From UBA6181 sp016934015 (GTDB taxonomy: Bacteria; Bacillota_I; Bacilli_A; Acholeplasmatales; Acholeplasmataceae), in NCBI GenBank assembly GCA_036584525.1, contig JAZHDG010000089.1, positions 1 through 14,480 of the forward strand: a DNA stretch of 14,480 bases. Direction: 5' to 3'. This document shows positions 1 through 6,131 of this stretch, in pieces. Position 1 is the stretch's first letter, and each line of letters starts with the position of its first letter. The translations under genes were made by a program, and so were the position numbers. Under the pieces are notes generated by a model that worked only from the letters and a program-made list of their open reading frames with translations, had not been told where the DNA came from and searched no databases.

Positions 1-241
1 ACCAGCACTTAAGGCTGATTTACTTGCAAACATCGAAGGTGTTAGTGACAATGCGAAATTATTAGCAATGTCTCAACAATTAGAAACTTCAGTTCCAATG
101 CCTGTTATTCCTCAAGTTACTTATTATTGGGGACCAGGTGAAACAATGGTTATTGACGTTTGGAATAATGGTAAGGCTGTTGCTACTGCTGTTGCAGACG
201 CAGAAAAATCTTATCGTACTCTAGCTGGTTTAGCTAGCTAA
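1..241 (+). CDS. malE: Maltose/maltodextrin ABC transporter substrate-binding protein, C-terminal end (5' truncated)
   Basis: The open frame read from base 2 gives 79 residues and ends at TAA 239-241; the start lies before the window. The visible part has the pattern of the C-terminal lobe end of maltose-binding proteins: a P-x-P-x-IPQ segment (VIPQVTYYWGP), then a helix with VIDVWNNGKAV, then an Ala-rich terminal helix (ATAVADAEKSY). E. coli MalE ends similarly with an IPQ turn, a helix containing a short N/G turn, and a DEALKDAQ-type helix. In this family the protein captures maltose or maltodextrins outside the membrane and delivers them to MalF/MalG. In Gram-positive-type cells it would be a lipoprotein, but the signal peptide is outside the window. 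The malF gene lies 89 bp downstream on the same strand, which supports the call. Specificity for maltodextrin rather than another oligosaccharide is inferred from the downstream glucan genes. Confidence 0.8.
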   Translation, partial: PALKADLLANIEGVSDNAKLLAMSQQLETSVPMPVIPQVTYYWGPGETMVIDVWNNGKAVATAVADAEKSYRTLAGLAS

Positions 242-272
242 TCGATTTCTGATTTAAATTCAAACTAAAGAT

Positions 273-327
273 GAAGGCGGCTTGTGAAAAACAATGCCGC
301 CCTCGTTTGTAGTTTTTAACGGAGGGC
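273..327 (+). promoter_or_regulatory. malE-malF intercistronic region with two competing RNA hairpins; the second covers the malF Shine-Dalgarno
   Basis: Hairpin 1 pairs GGCGGC (276-281) with GCCGCC (296-301). It extends through TTGT (282-285) and ACAA (291-294) around a GAAAA loop, with T295 bulged. Hairpin 2 pairs GCCCTCGT (299-306) with ACGGAGGGC (319-327), with one bulged G at 321 and a 12-nt loop. Bases 299-301 are shared, so the full forms exclude each other. The hairpin 2 right arm contains the whole malF ribosome binding site GGAGGG (321-326), which lies 4 nt before the ATG. Differential expression of malE over malF through an intercistronic structure is known in enteric bacteria (REP elements). 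That this structure does a similar job here is inference. The T run after hairpin 1 (313-317) is short and offset, so it could at most be a weak attenuator. Confidence 0.55.
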
Positions 328-330
328 AAC

Positions 331-2676
331 ATGAAGTTTATGAGTGTTTTAAAAGCAATTTTGTCTGGCTTAGTATGGGGACTAGGTCAACTTTTCAATA
401 GGCAATATTTAAAAGCCTTATTCTTTTTTATTTTTTTCGTTGGGTTTATTTTAATTGAATTACTGACAGGTAGCTATTTTGTTGAAAAAGATGCTTATGA
501 TAAATTACCTGGTAAAAACTTCGGCGATAATTGGATTCAAGAAGGGTTCTTACCTGAATATTTTGAAAATTCTTTAAGTAGTGGTGGTTATCAACCGTTC
601 GAAGATTATTTGCTAGAGATTGGTGGAGCAGATCAACTGACTGAAACTTCATTCGTAACATTCTTAGCACAAGATCTAAAAGGCAATAATCCAATTACTT
701 ACACAAATCTATTGTCAAATCAAGTGATATTACAAGATGATTTTGATGAGTCAAATATCATACATATCAATCGTAAACAAAATTTATTTAAAGATAGCCA
801 AGGCTTGTATTATGTTGAAAGAAATATCACATTAGAAGACGGAAGTAATAAAAAAGAATATATTGAAACAACACCGCTCTCAGGCGTTTTAAATGAAAAT
901 AATGTTTTAACTTCAAACGATGGATTAACATCATTTAACAAAAATGGTGAAATCTATCAAAGTGGTTCTAACTTTTATGTTCGTGCTTCTGATGCAGGAA
1001 TTAACGTCAATATTAACATTTTAACTGAGGAAATTGAATCGATTACATCCCCAACAAAAGTAACAGTTCAAGGTCCTATTTATGTTAAAGATAACCAGGT
1101 ATTTGAATATTATGAAGCTGGATTGATGTATAATTCAGTACGCTTACAATTTAAGGAAACTCCATTTTTTGTCAATTTTAGACAAGCAATGTTTTATACA
1201 TATTCTTATGCATGGAACGAATACAATAATAATGATTATACGCGTTTAATGTTAAAGGTTTATCTCGATTTAAATCCAGAACTAAAAGATCAATTCAGAT
1301 CAGATTATAATAATTTCTTCTATGATAATGCAGGTTTATTTGTTCGTGGATATTGGGCAGTTGGAACACTTGGGGTTGCAAATAAAGTCAACTTTACAGG
1401 GCATACAGCATTAAATGATGCGATGATCGGTACGCAAAGTTCTCCTTTTAATTTAATCGGTAAAGTTACCATTTTAGAACCAATTCCAATTCAAGGACAT
1501 GTTTCTACAATGTTACTATTAGAAGGTTTAATTGGTGTTATCTTATCACTATTCTTCTTTATCTTCGGATTTTGGAGTATTCGTGATGCCTATAAAATTA
1601 GTGAAAAGAAACGTTTAAATCAAGAAGTTGTGAATGATAAAGAATACTTCAAAGATGTTTATGAATCAGGTTTTGAATATATTGTTTTATCACCAGCTAT
1701 CTTTGTTTTAGCATTCATATCCATTATGCCAATTGCGTTTGGTTTCGTCATTGCATTCACCAGTATTTCAGGGAATGAATCCATGATGAATACCTTTGAT
1801 TGGGTAGGATTTAAAAACTTTTTAGCGCTCTTTAACTTTACATCCGGCTTAGGAGCTTCCTTTGGGCAAGCTTTCTGGCGAGTCTTGTTGTGGACGGTTA
1901 TATGGGCAGTTTTATCAACATTTACCGTTTTCTTTGGTGGATTTATCCAAGCACTTATCTTAAATAGTGAACGTGTCGTTTTTAGAAAAATGTGGCGTAC
2001 AATTCTCATTTTACCTTGGGCAATTCCAGCTTTATTATCACAAATGGTATTCTCAGTTATTTTCAATGAAAACGGCTTTATTAATACATTTTTACAAGAT
2101 ATTGGTGTTTATGAAATCTTGAATAATCTCGGGATGCTTGGTGTTGATTTCTCATCACTTTCAGGCATTGATCGATTATTTTATTTAGGTGCAGAAAACA
2201 TTCAATGGTTTAGCAATTCATTTAACTCAACATTTGTTCGAGCAACATTGGTTGTTGTTAATATTTGGTTGGGTTTCCCATACTTTATGGCACTTATGAC
2301 CGGAATTATGACAGCGATTGATGCAACATTGTATGAAGCTGCGGATATTGATGGCGCAACCGGTATGCAAAAGATAACAAAAATTACAATGCCATTGGTT
2401 TTATATTCGACAGCACCAATTTTAATTATGACTTTCTCAGGTAACTTTAATAACTTCGGGGTCATCTACTTTATTACAGGTGGTGGGCCGAATGCCGGAA
2501 ATGCCGGCAGGGGGTTTGCTGGAGATACAGATATCTTAATTTCGTGGATGTATAAGTTGACGGTTGATTATTCAATCTTCAACATGGCATCCGTCTTCTC
2601 AGTTCTGATTTTCTTGTTTGTGGGGTCACTCACAGCTTGGAACTTATCAAGAACTAGAGCATTCCAGGAGGACTAA
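331..2676 (+). CDS. malF: Maltodextrin ABC transporter permease MalF with a very large N-terminal extracytoplasmic domain
   Basis: This 781-residue membrane permease would form the channel with MalG. The C-terminal ~330 residues are a standard binding-protein-dependent permease. Membrane segments start near 450 (YIVLSPAIFVLAFISIMPIA), and the ATPase-contacting EAA loop is at 669-689 (EAADIDGATGMQKITKITMPL). The MalF-typical GGGPN is at 717-721 and DILISWMYKLT follows near 733-743. Ahead of the core come an N-terminal amphipathic/membrane segment (about 12-46), a polar region of ~340 residues (about 52-390) without hydrophobic spans, and another membrane helix (about 391-416) with a charged cytoplasmic linker. 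E. coli MalF is ~514 residues with its P2 loop between TM3 and TM4. Here the outer domain sits between the first two helices, so it is not simply an enlarged P2. A GGAGGG site 4 nt before ATG 331 supports the start. malG follows after 3 nt. The ATPase partner is not in the window. Confidence 0.9.
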   Translation: MKFMSVLKAILSGLVWGLGQLFNRQYLKALFFFIFFVGFILIELLTGSYFVEKDAYDKLPGKNFGDNWIQEGFLPEYFENSLSSGGYQPFEDYLLEIGGADQLTETSFVTFLAQDLKGNNPITYTNLLSNQVILQDDFDESNIIHINRKQNLFKDSQGLYYVERNITLEDGSNKKEYIETTPLSGVLNENNVLTSNDGLTSFNKNGEIYQSGSNFYVRASDAGINVNINILTEEIESITSPTKVTVQGPIYVKDNQVFEYYEAGLMYNSVRLQFKETPFFVNFRQAMFYTYSYAWNEYNNNDYTRLMLKVYLDLNPELKDQFRSDYNNFFYDNAGLFVRGYWAVGTLGVANKVNFTGHTALNDAMIGTQSSPFNLIGKVTILEPIPIQGHVSTMLLLEGLIGVILSLFFFIFGFWSIRDAYKISEKKRLNQEVVNDKEYFKDVYESGFEYIVLSPAIFVLAFISIMPIAFGFVIAFTSISGNESMMNTFDWVGFKNFLALFNFTSGLGASFGQAFWRVLLWTVIWAVLSTFTVFFGGFIQALILNSERVVFRKMWRTILILPWAIPALLSQMVFSVIFNENGFINTFLQDIGVYEILNNLGMLGVDFSSLSGIDRLFYLGAENIQWFSNSFNSTFVRATLVVVNIWLGFPYFMALMTGIMTAIDATLYEAADIDGATGMQKITKITMPLVLYSTAPILIMTFSGNFNNFGVIYFITGGGPNAGNAGRGFAGDTDILISWMYKLTVDYSIFNMASVFSVLIFLFVGSLTAWNLSRTRAFQED

Positions 2677-2679
2677 GCC

Positions 2680-4065
2680 ATGACAACATTCCAATGGATT
2701 TTAATTTCATATGTAATTGTCTTAGCGCTTGTAGTGAATCAAGGAATTACTTATGATGTAGCTAAGAAAAAAGGGATTGAAGGTACAAAAGCAAGACTGA
2801 TTGCGTTCATCCCAATCTTTGGATTAATACATTTTAATAAGTTAGATCATGCACCAGGTGTCACAGATGCAGAAGTGAAGAATTTGTTTAGTTTTGAAGT
2901 TGTGAGTAAGCGCATATTATTTGATGCATTGATTGTTTTATTAGGATATCTCGTGGTTATTCCAATTTCAGTTTTATTTTATATTTCACTTAACAACAAT
3001 TTACTTCAAACATTACTCTTTTCATTTTCAATCATTTTATTATGGTTAATTCATCAAGGAACTGTGGTTGATTACGCAAGTAAAAAAGGATATGAAGGAA
3101 TTGCTGTAGGACTGATTGGATTAATTCCAGTGTATGGATTTATTCATTATATGCGTAAGGAAAAACGCCGGAATGTATCTAAACAGGCACTGAGAAATGT
3201 GTTTAGTTTTAAAAACTTTATTGGTAGAGCTTTAATTTACGGGGAAATTACGTTAGTCGCGGTAATTGTCATCGTACCAGTGATCTACATTTTTGGTATG
3301 GCATTCGCAAACTTAAGAAGTAATATTCCGAACCAATTATGGCCAGATAACCCATCTTTTGAAGCTTTTAAATACTTATTTAATGAAACAAATTACCTTA
3401 AGTGGTATTGGAACACTTTAAAGATTGCTTTAATTAATATGTTTGTTGGTACTATTCTTATTACAGGTGCTGCTTATGTATTTGCAAGATTCCAATTTAA
3501 AGGTAAAAAAGCTGGATTATTGACAATTTTAGTATTACAAGCCTTCCCATCATTTATGGGACTTATCGCAATGTATGTCTTATTCTGGAAGTTTGGTCTT
3601 CTTGGTAAGCCAACAGCATTATCCATCCTCTATATTGGTGGATCTATTCCAGGGAACTTATGGCTTATTAAGGGTTTCTTAACACAAATTCCGAAAGATC
3701 TAGATGAATCAGCGATGATTGATGGTGCGAATAAATTACAGATTTTCATTCGTATTATTTTACCACTTGCGATTCCAATTTTAACATTCGTTGCAGTATC
3801 GATGTTTATGGGACCATGGATGGATTATATGTTACCAGGTTATCTCTTACAGTTCTATCCAGAAGGGGCACCTGCTGATTATGATGTGACCAACCAATGG
3901 ACACTCGCGGTGGGGTTATTCAAATTTATTAACGATTTGAATTATCAACATTATTCCGCATTTGCTGCTGGCGCACTCTTCGTAGGTATACCAATTGCAA
4001 CACTCTATATGGTTTTCCAACGTTACTTAATCGAAGGTATTATGGCTGGAGCAACCAAAGGTTAA
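2680..4065 (+). CDS. malG: Maltodextrin ABC transporter permease MalG with a duplicated N-terminal module
   Basis: This is the second channel subunit of the importer. Residues ~180-461 match a normal MalG: a first helix (about 185-208), a FARFQFKGKKAG turn near 268-279, and an EAA loop reading DESAMIDGANKLQIFIRIILP at about 342-362. The C-terminus is QRYLIEGIMAGATKG, and YLxxGxxAGAxKG is the classic MalG ending. E. coli MalG has ~296 residues, so about 165-180 N-terminal residues are extra. They consist of a tandem duplication: residues 21-104 align without gaps with 126-209 at an offset of 105, about 33% identical, and the second copy ends in the canonical first MalG helix. The start is fixed by AGGAGG at 2666-2671, 8 nt before ATG 2680 and inside the end of malF, so translation is probably coupled. 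A strong terminator follows. Confidence 0.9.
   Translation: MTTFQWILISYVIVLALVVNQGITYDVAKKKGIEGTKARLIAFIPIFGLIHFNKLDHAPGVTDAEVKNLFSFEVVSKRILFDALIVLLGYLVVIPISVLFYISLNNNLLQTLLFSFSIILLWLIHQGTVVDYASKKGYEGIAVGLIGLIPVYGFIHYMRKEKRRNVSKQALRNVFSFKNFIGRALIYGEITLVAVIVIVPVIYIFGMAFANLRSNIPNQLWPDNPSFEAFKYLFNETNYLKWYWNTLKIALINMFVGTILITGAAYVFARFQFKGKKAGLLTILVLQAFPSFMGLIAMYVLFWKFGLLGKPTALSILYIGGSIPGNLWLIKGFLTQIPKDLDESAMIDGANKLQIFIRIILPLAIPILTFVAVSMFMGPWMDYMLPGYLLQFYPEGAPADYDVTNQWTLAVGLFKFINDLNYQHYSAFAAGALFVGIPIATLYMVFQRYLIEGIMAGATKG
2740..2991 (+). repeat. MalG internal repeat, copy 1 (residues 21-104)
   Basis: Copy 1 contains QG..YD.AKKKG.EG near the start, LIAFIPIFGLIH in the middle, NLFSF at 68-72 and a hydrophobic helix ending ...VVIPISVLFYISL. 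Every landmark recurs 105 residues later. I counted 28 identities in 84 positions with no gap. The duplication is visible only at protein level, so it is old. Confidence 0.85.
3055..3306 (+). repeat. MalG internal repeat, copy 2 (residues 126-209)
   Basis: Copy 2 mirrors copy 1: QG..VDYASKKGYEG, GLIGLIPVYGFIH, NVFSF at 173-177, and a helix with VIVPVIYIFGMAF, which is also the first membrane helix of the ordinary MalG core. The region between landmarks is strongly basic here (RKEKRR) but mixed in copy 1. Confidence 0.85.
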
Positions 4066-4074
4066 TTATAAATC

Positions 4075-4108
4075 AAAGACTAAGAATTTATTTCTTGGTC
4101 TTTTTTTT
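4075..4108 (+). terminator. Rho-independent terminator after malG
   Basis: A 12-bp stem pairs AAAGACTAAGAA (4075-4086) with TTCTTGGTCTTT (4092-4103). It has one G-T wobble and a TTTAT loop, and five further T follow (4104-4108). It lies 9 nt after the malG stop and closes the importer operon. Confidence 0.9.
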
Positions 4109-4135
4109 ATTGTCAAAGTATAAGGTATGTGCTCA

Positions 4136-4144
4136 TGATATAAT
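4136..4144 (+). promoter_or_regulatory. Extended -10 promoter for the YciI-like gene
   Basis: TGATATAAT at 4136-4144 is a perfect extended -10 (TG-N-TATAAT). No good -35 sits at 17 bp; the closest is TTGTCA at 4110-4115, with a 23-bp spacer, which is too long. Extended -10 promoters can work without a -35. The element follows directly after the malG terminator and lies 22 bp before ATG 4167, so the leader would be short. Confidence 0.7.
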
Positions 4145-4166
4145 GGGATTACAAGGAGATATTTGA

Positions 4167-4466
4167 ATGAAGACTTATGTATATAAACTCGAACTAATTC
4201 AACGTTTATGGGACATGAATCAGTGGACAAAAGAAGACGAAATGATCATTGAAAAACATTTTCTAAGAATAAAAAAGGATTTTGAATTAGGTAAAATTAT
4301 TCATGTTGGGAAAACGCTAATTGAAAATCATCAAGGCTTTGGACTTGTCATTTTTAGATGTGAAAATGAAGAAGAAGCGATTGAATATATGAATGAAGAT
4401 CCGGCTATTAAAGAAGGTATCATGAGTGGATCATGTTTAGAATATAAAGTAGTTTTTCAAACATAA
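4167..4466 (+). CDS. YciI-like (YCII-related domain) small protein
   Basis: The 99-residue soluble protein has no signal peptide or membrane segment. It fits the YCII-related fold, a ferredoxin-like alpha/beta domain: an N-terminal strand (TYVYKLEL), a helix with H31 (EKHFLRIKKDFELG), then GKIIHVGKT, the strand GFGLVIF (57-63), the helical NEEEAIEYMNEDPAI with D78-P79, and a final IMSG...EYKVVF strand. The GxGLxIF...EEA...DPxxxxGxM...Y pattern is characteristic of the family. Members have a proposed acid-base active site, but their reactions are mostly unknown, so no substrate can be assigned. AAGGAGAT at 4153-4160 gives a good start. The next gene begins 8 nt downstream, so the two are probably cotranscribed, though no functional link is obvious. 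Confidence 0.75.
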   Translation: MKTYVYKLELIQRLWDMNQWTKEDEMIIEKHFLRIKKDFELGKIIHVGKTLIENHQGFGLVIFRCENEEEAIEYMNEDPAIKEGIMSGSCLEYKVVFQT

Positions 4467-4474
4467 GAGGGTAA

Positions 4475-5887
4475 ATGATGAATTGGCTTAAAGAGCAAAA
4501 ACAACAGTTTCAACAATTAATTCAAGAATTCAAAACCATTAAGACAATGCGTCAGTTTTTCGATTTTTTTACTGAGGAAAGATTGAGTAAACTTGCAGTC
4601 TTTTTTGTCATCTTATGGGGTATTATCCCAATTTTATTAATGTTTTTCAGCTTGTTTTATGATCGAAGTTCAGTATTCTCGTTTATGTTTAATAGTTCTA
4701 AATTAACAATCATTTGGTTTATGTTGATGCAGCAAATTGGTTATATTGGAATGGTTATTGTTATTTTATTAATTATTAAAAGTTTGTTCAATAGAAAGTT
4801 AAAGAACATACCTTTGAAATCTTATGTTTTAAGTCATTTGGTTGAGATTTTATTGATTCTATTTTTGTTGTGGAGTTTATTTTCATCGTTTTTTTCGAAT
4901 GATTTATCCCAATCTTTTTTTGGTAGTGATTATCGAAAAGATGGTTGGTTTAGTTATCTGGCATATGGTGGTTTCTTTGGATTAGGATATCTAGTGATTA
5001 GAAAAAAATCGATTGTGAAATATCTTAAAATTTTAGTCGGCGTTGGTTCTTTTTTAGGATTGTTATTAATTATCAATCATCAAGGTATAAATGATATTTT
5101 AACTTTCCATTATCAAAGTACTGTGTTTTATAATCCCAATCATATGGGTTATTATTTAGTAATTGTCATTCTATCTTCAGCATATCTAGCGATCAGTGAA
5201 TCTCGGATTAATTTAGGTAAAGTAATTTATTATATGTTATTTACCTTGTTAGTTGTATCACTCATCACTAATGGTTCTTTTGGGCCTTACATAGCGGTTT
5301 CTTTTGGGTTATTATTTTTGATGATCATGACATTATACATGAATAAAAGTATGTTAATACACGCGATGAGTATCTCGGTTTTGTTTATCGTAATCACACT
5401 CATCATGAATTTTGACACAAACTTTTTAACACAAGAAACTACTCATTTATCAGAAGGTGTGACGGACATTATCGAAAACAATGACGAAGCTGGAGCTGCC
5501 GGTTCTGGAAGGTGGAGTTTATGGACGAACGGTATTGAATTTATGATTGATGAGCCAATTGTTGGTTATGGAATAGAAAATCTTGAACAAGCATATTTGG
5601 AAGAAGGTATTCTACAAGATCGCCCCCATAATGAGCTTATTCAAATTGGAGCTAGCATCGGTATTCCAGCTTTAATTTTGTATGGATTTTCTATGTTTTT
5701 TCATTTCTTTGAATTTTTAAAACAAAAGAAAAAGAACTCATCACTTATGATTGGATTATTCATGATTGTTTTTGGCTATTTAGTTTCATCCATGTTTGGT
5801 AATTCCATGTTTTATACAACCCCATTTTTCATGATTGTTTTTGGTATTTCTAGAGGATTATTTCAATCAAATCTACATGAGATGTAA
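4475..5887 (+). CDS. O-antigen ligase/polymerase (Wzy/WaaL-like) family membrane protein
   Basis: The 470-residue protein has roughly ten or more hydrophobic segments. Three features match the O-antigen ligase/polymerase superfamily (Wzy_C type). There is a Y-R-x-D-G...Y block at 153-161. FYNPNHMGYYL occurs at 218-228, matching the family N-P-N-x-x-G/A-x-x-L motif. A long outer loop (about 312-395) carries GSGRWSLW (R346), PIVGYG (361-366) and RPHNELIQ with H385-N386, the family's R...P-x-x-G-x-G...H-N signature. Relatives join or polymerise lipid-linked glycans on the outer membrane face. Here the product could be capsule, teichoic acid-like polymer or glycosylated lipid or protein; the substrate cannot be read from sequence. 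AGAGGG (4466-4471) suits the second ATG at 4478 slightly better (6 nt) than 4475 (3 nt). No glycosyltransferase neighbours are present. Confidence 0.75.
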   Translation: MMNWLKEQKQQFQQLIQEFKTIKTMRQFFDFFTEERLSKLAVFFVILWGIIPILLMFFSLFYDRSSVFSFMFNSSKLTIIWFMLMQQIGYIGMVIVILLIIKSLFNRKLKNIPLKSYVLSHLVEILLILFLLWSLFSSFFSNDLSQSFFGSDYRKDGWFSYLAYGGFFGLGYLVIRKKSIVKYLKILVGVGSFLGLLLIINHQGINDILTFHYQSTVFYNPNHMGYYLVIVILSSAYLAISESRINLGKVIYYMLFTLLVVSLITNGSFGPYIAVSFGLLFLMIMTLYMNKSMLIHAMSISVLFIVITLIMNFDTNFLTQETTHLSEGVTDIIENNDEAGAAGSGRWSLWTNGIEFMIDEPIVGYGIENLEQAYLEEGILQDRPHNELIQIGASIGIPALILYGFSMFFHFFEFLKQKKKNSSLMIGLFMIVFGYLVSSMFGNSMFYTTPFFMIVFGISRGLFQSNLHEM

Positions 5888-5896
5888 ACGTTAACA
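5883..5896 (+). promoter_or_regulatory. cre-like / LacI-family operator, perfect consensus match
   Basis: TGTAAACGTTAACA fits every fixed position of the catabolite-responsive-element consensus TGWNANCGNTNWCA and is nearly palindromic around CG. It overlaps the stop codon of the membrane-protein gene (5885-5887) and precedes that gene's terminator. CcpA or a MalR-like LacI protein are the expected binders. Binding is inference. Confidence 0.6.
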
Positions 5897-5920
5897 TTTA
5901 AGAGATTATCATTTGAAATT

Positions 5921-5946
5921 AAAGAACACTCATGGTGTTCTTTTTT
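5921..5946 (+). terminator. Rho-independent terminator after the O-antigen ligase-like gene
   Basis: AAAGAACAC (5921-5929) pairs perfectly with GTGTTCTTT (5935-5943) around a TCATG loop. The T run extends to 5946 and a second T-rich patch follows. It separates this unit from the glgP operon. Confidence 0.88.
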
Positions 5947-5972
5947 GTTGTTTTATATGTTAAGTAATCAAC

Positions 5973-6012
5973 TTCATGTGAAATTATCGAATTTTATGAC
6001 GTTCATATGAAC
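5973..6012 (+). promoter_or_regulatory. Pair of TTCA-N2-TGAA palindromes upstream of glgP
   Basis: TTCATGTGAA (5973-5982) and TTCATATGAA (6002-6011) share the arms TTCA/TGAA and lie 29 bp apart, close to three helical turns. The second extends to the perfect 12-bp palindrome GTTCATATGAAC (6001-6012). They sit between the preceding terminator and the glgP promoter, a usual place for regulator sites. The binder is unknown. Confidence 0.35.
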
Positions 6013-6036
6013 ATTTAATCCCAATTGATGTCATTA

Positions 6037-6050
6037 TAAAAGCGGTTTCA
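6037..6050 (+). promoter_or_regulatory. Second cre-like site upstream of the glgP promoter
   Basis: TAAAAGCGGTTTCA differs from TGWNANCGNTNWCA only at the second position (A for G). Its centre is 154 bp from that of the perfect site and it ends 44 bp before the proposed -10. Bases 6045-6051 (GTTTCAT) are also repeated inverted as ATGAAAC at 6068-6074. The position would suit activation or a repression loop. Confidence 0.45.
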
Positions 6051-6091
6051 TTTTTTTATCATGATCGATGAAACTTAGATTGGAAGTTCTA

Positions 6092-6124
6092 TGATAAAAT
6101 AATAATGTACATTATTATAAGGAG
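6092..6124 (+). promoter_or_regulatory. Putative glgP operon promoter (extended -10) and ribosome binding site
   Basis: TGATAAAAT at 6092-6100 fits TG-N-TATAAT with one mismatch; TATGAT at 6090-6095 is an overlapping alternative. No convincing -35 is visible. AAGGAG at 6119-6124 is 7 nt before ATG 6132. An upstream in-frame ATG at 6105 lies almost at the expected transcription start and has no ribosome binding site, so it is rejected as the start. Confidence 0.5.
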
Positions 6125-6131
6125 CAAACAC

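Noticed and set aside
276..317. Hairpin plus T-rich stretch after malE as a full rho-independent terminator
   Set aside because: The T run (313-317) starts 11 nt after the stem and is interrupted, and malF needs read-through. A partial attenuator or stabilising structure is more likely.
1659..2066. 135-codon open frame on the minus strand inside malF
   Set aside because: It lies fully antisense to conserved permease core, has no recognisable protein features or ribosome binding site, and is a by-product of AT-rich codon use. The same applies to the minus-strand frames at 446-694, 2202-2465, 8016-8249 and 11953-12219.
4309..4322. GGAAAACGCTAATT as a third cre-like site inside the YciI-like gene
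   Set aside because: It has three mismatches to TGWNANCGNTNWCA and sits within coding sequence, so it is compatible with chance.
6105..6131. Upstream in-frame ATG that would add nine residues to the phosphorylase
   Set aside because: It has no ribosome binding site, falls at about the predicted transcription start, and the added residues MYIIIRSKH do not resemble phosphorylase N-termini. AAGGAG is ideally placed for ATG 6132.
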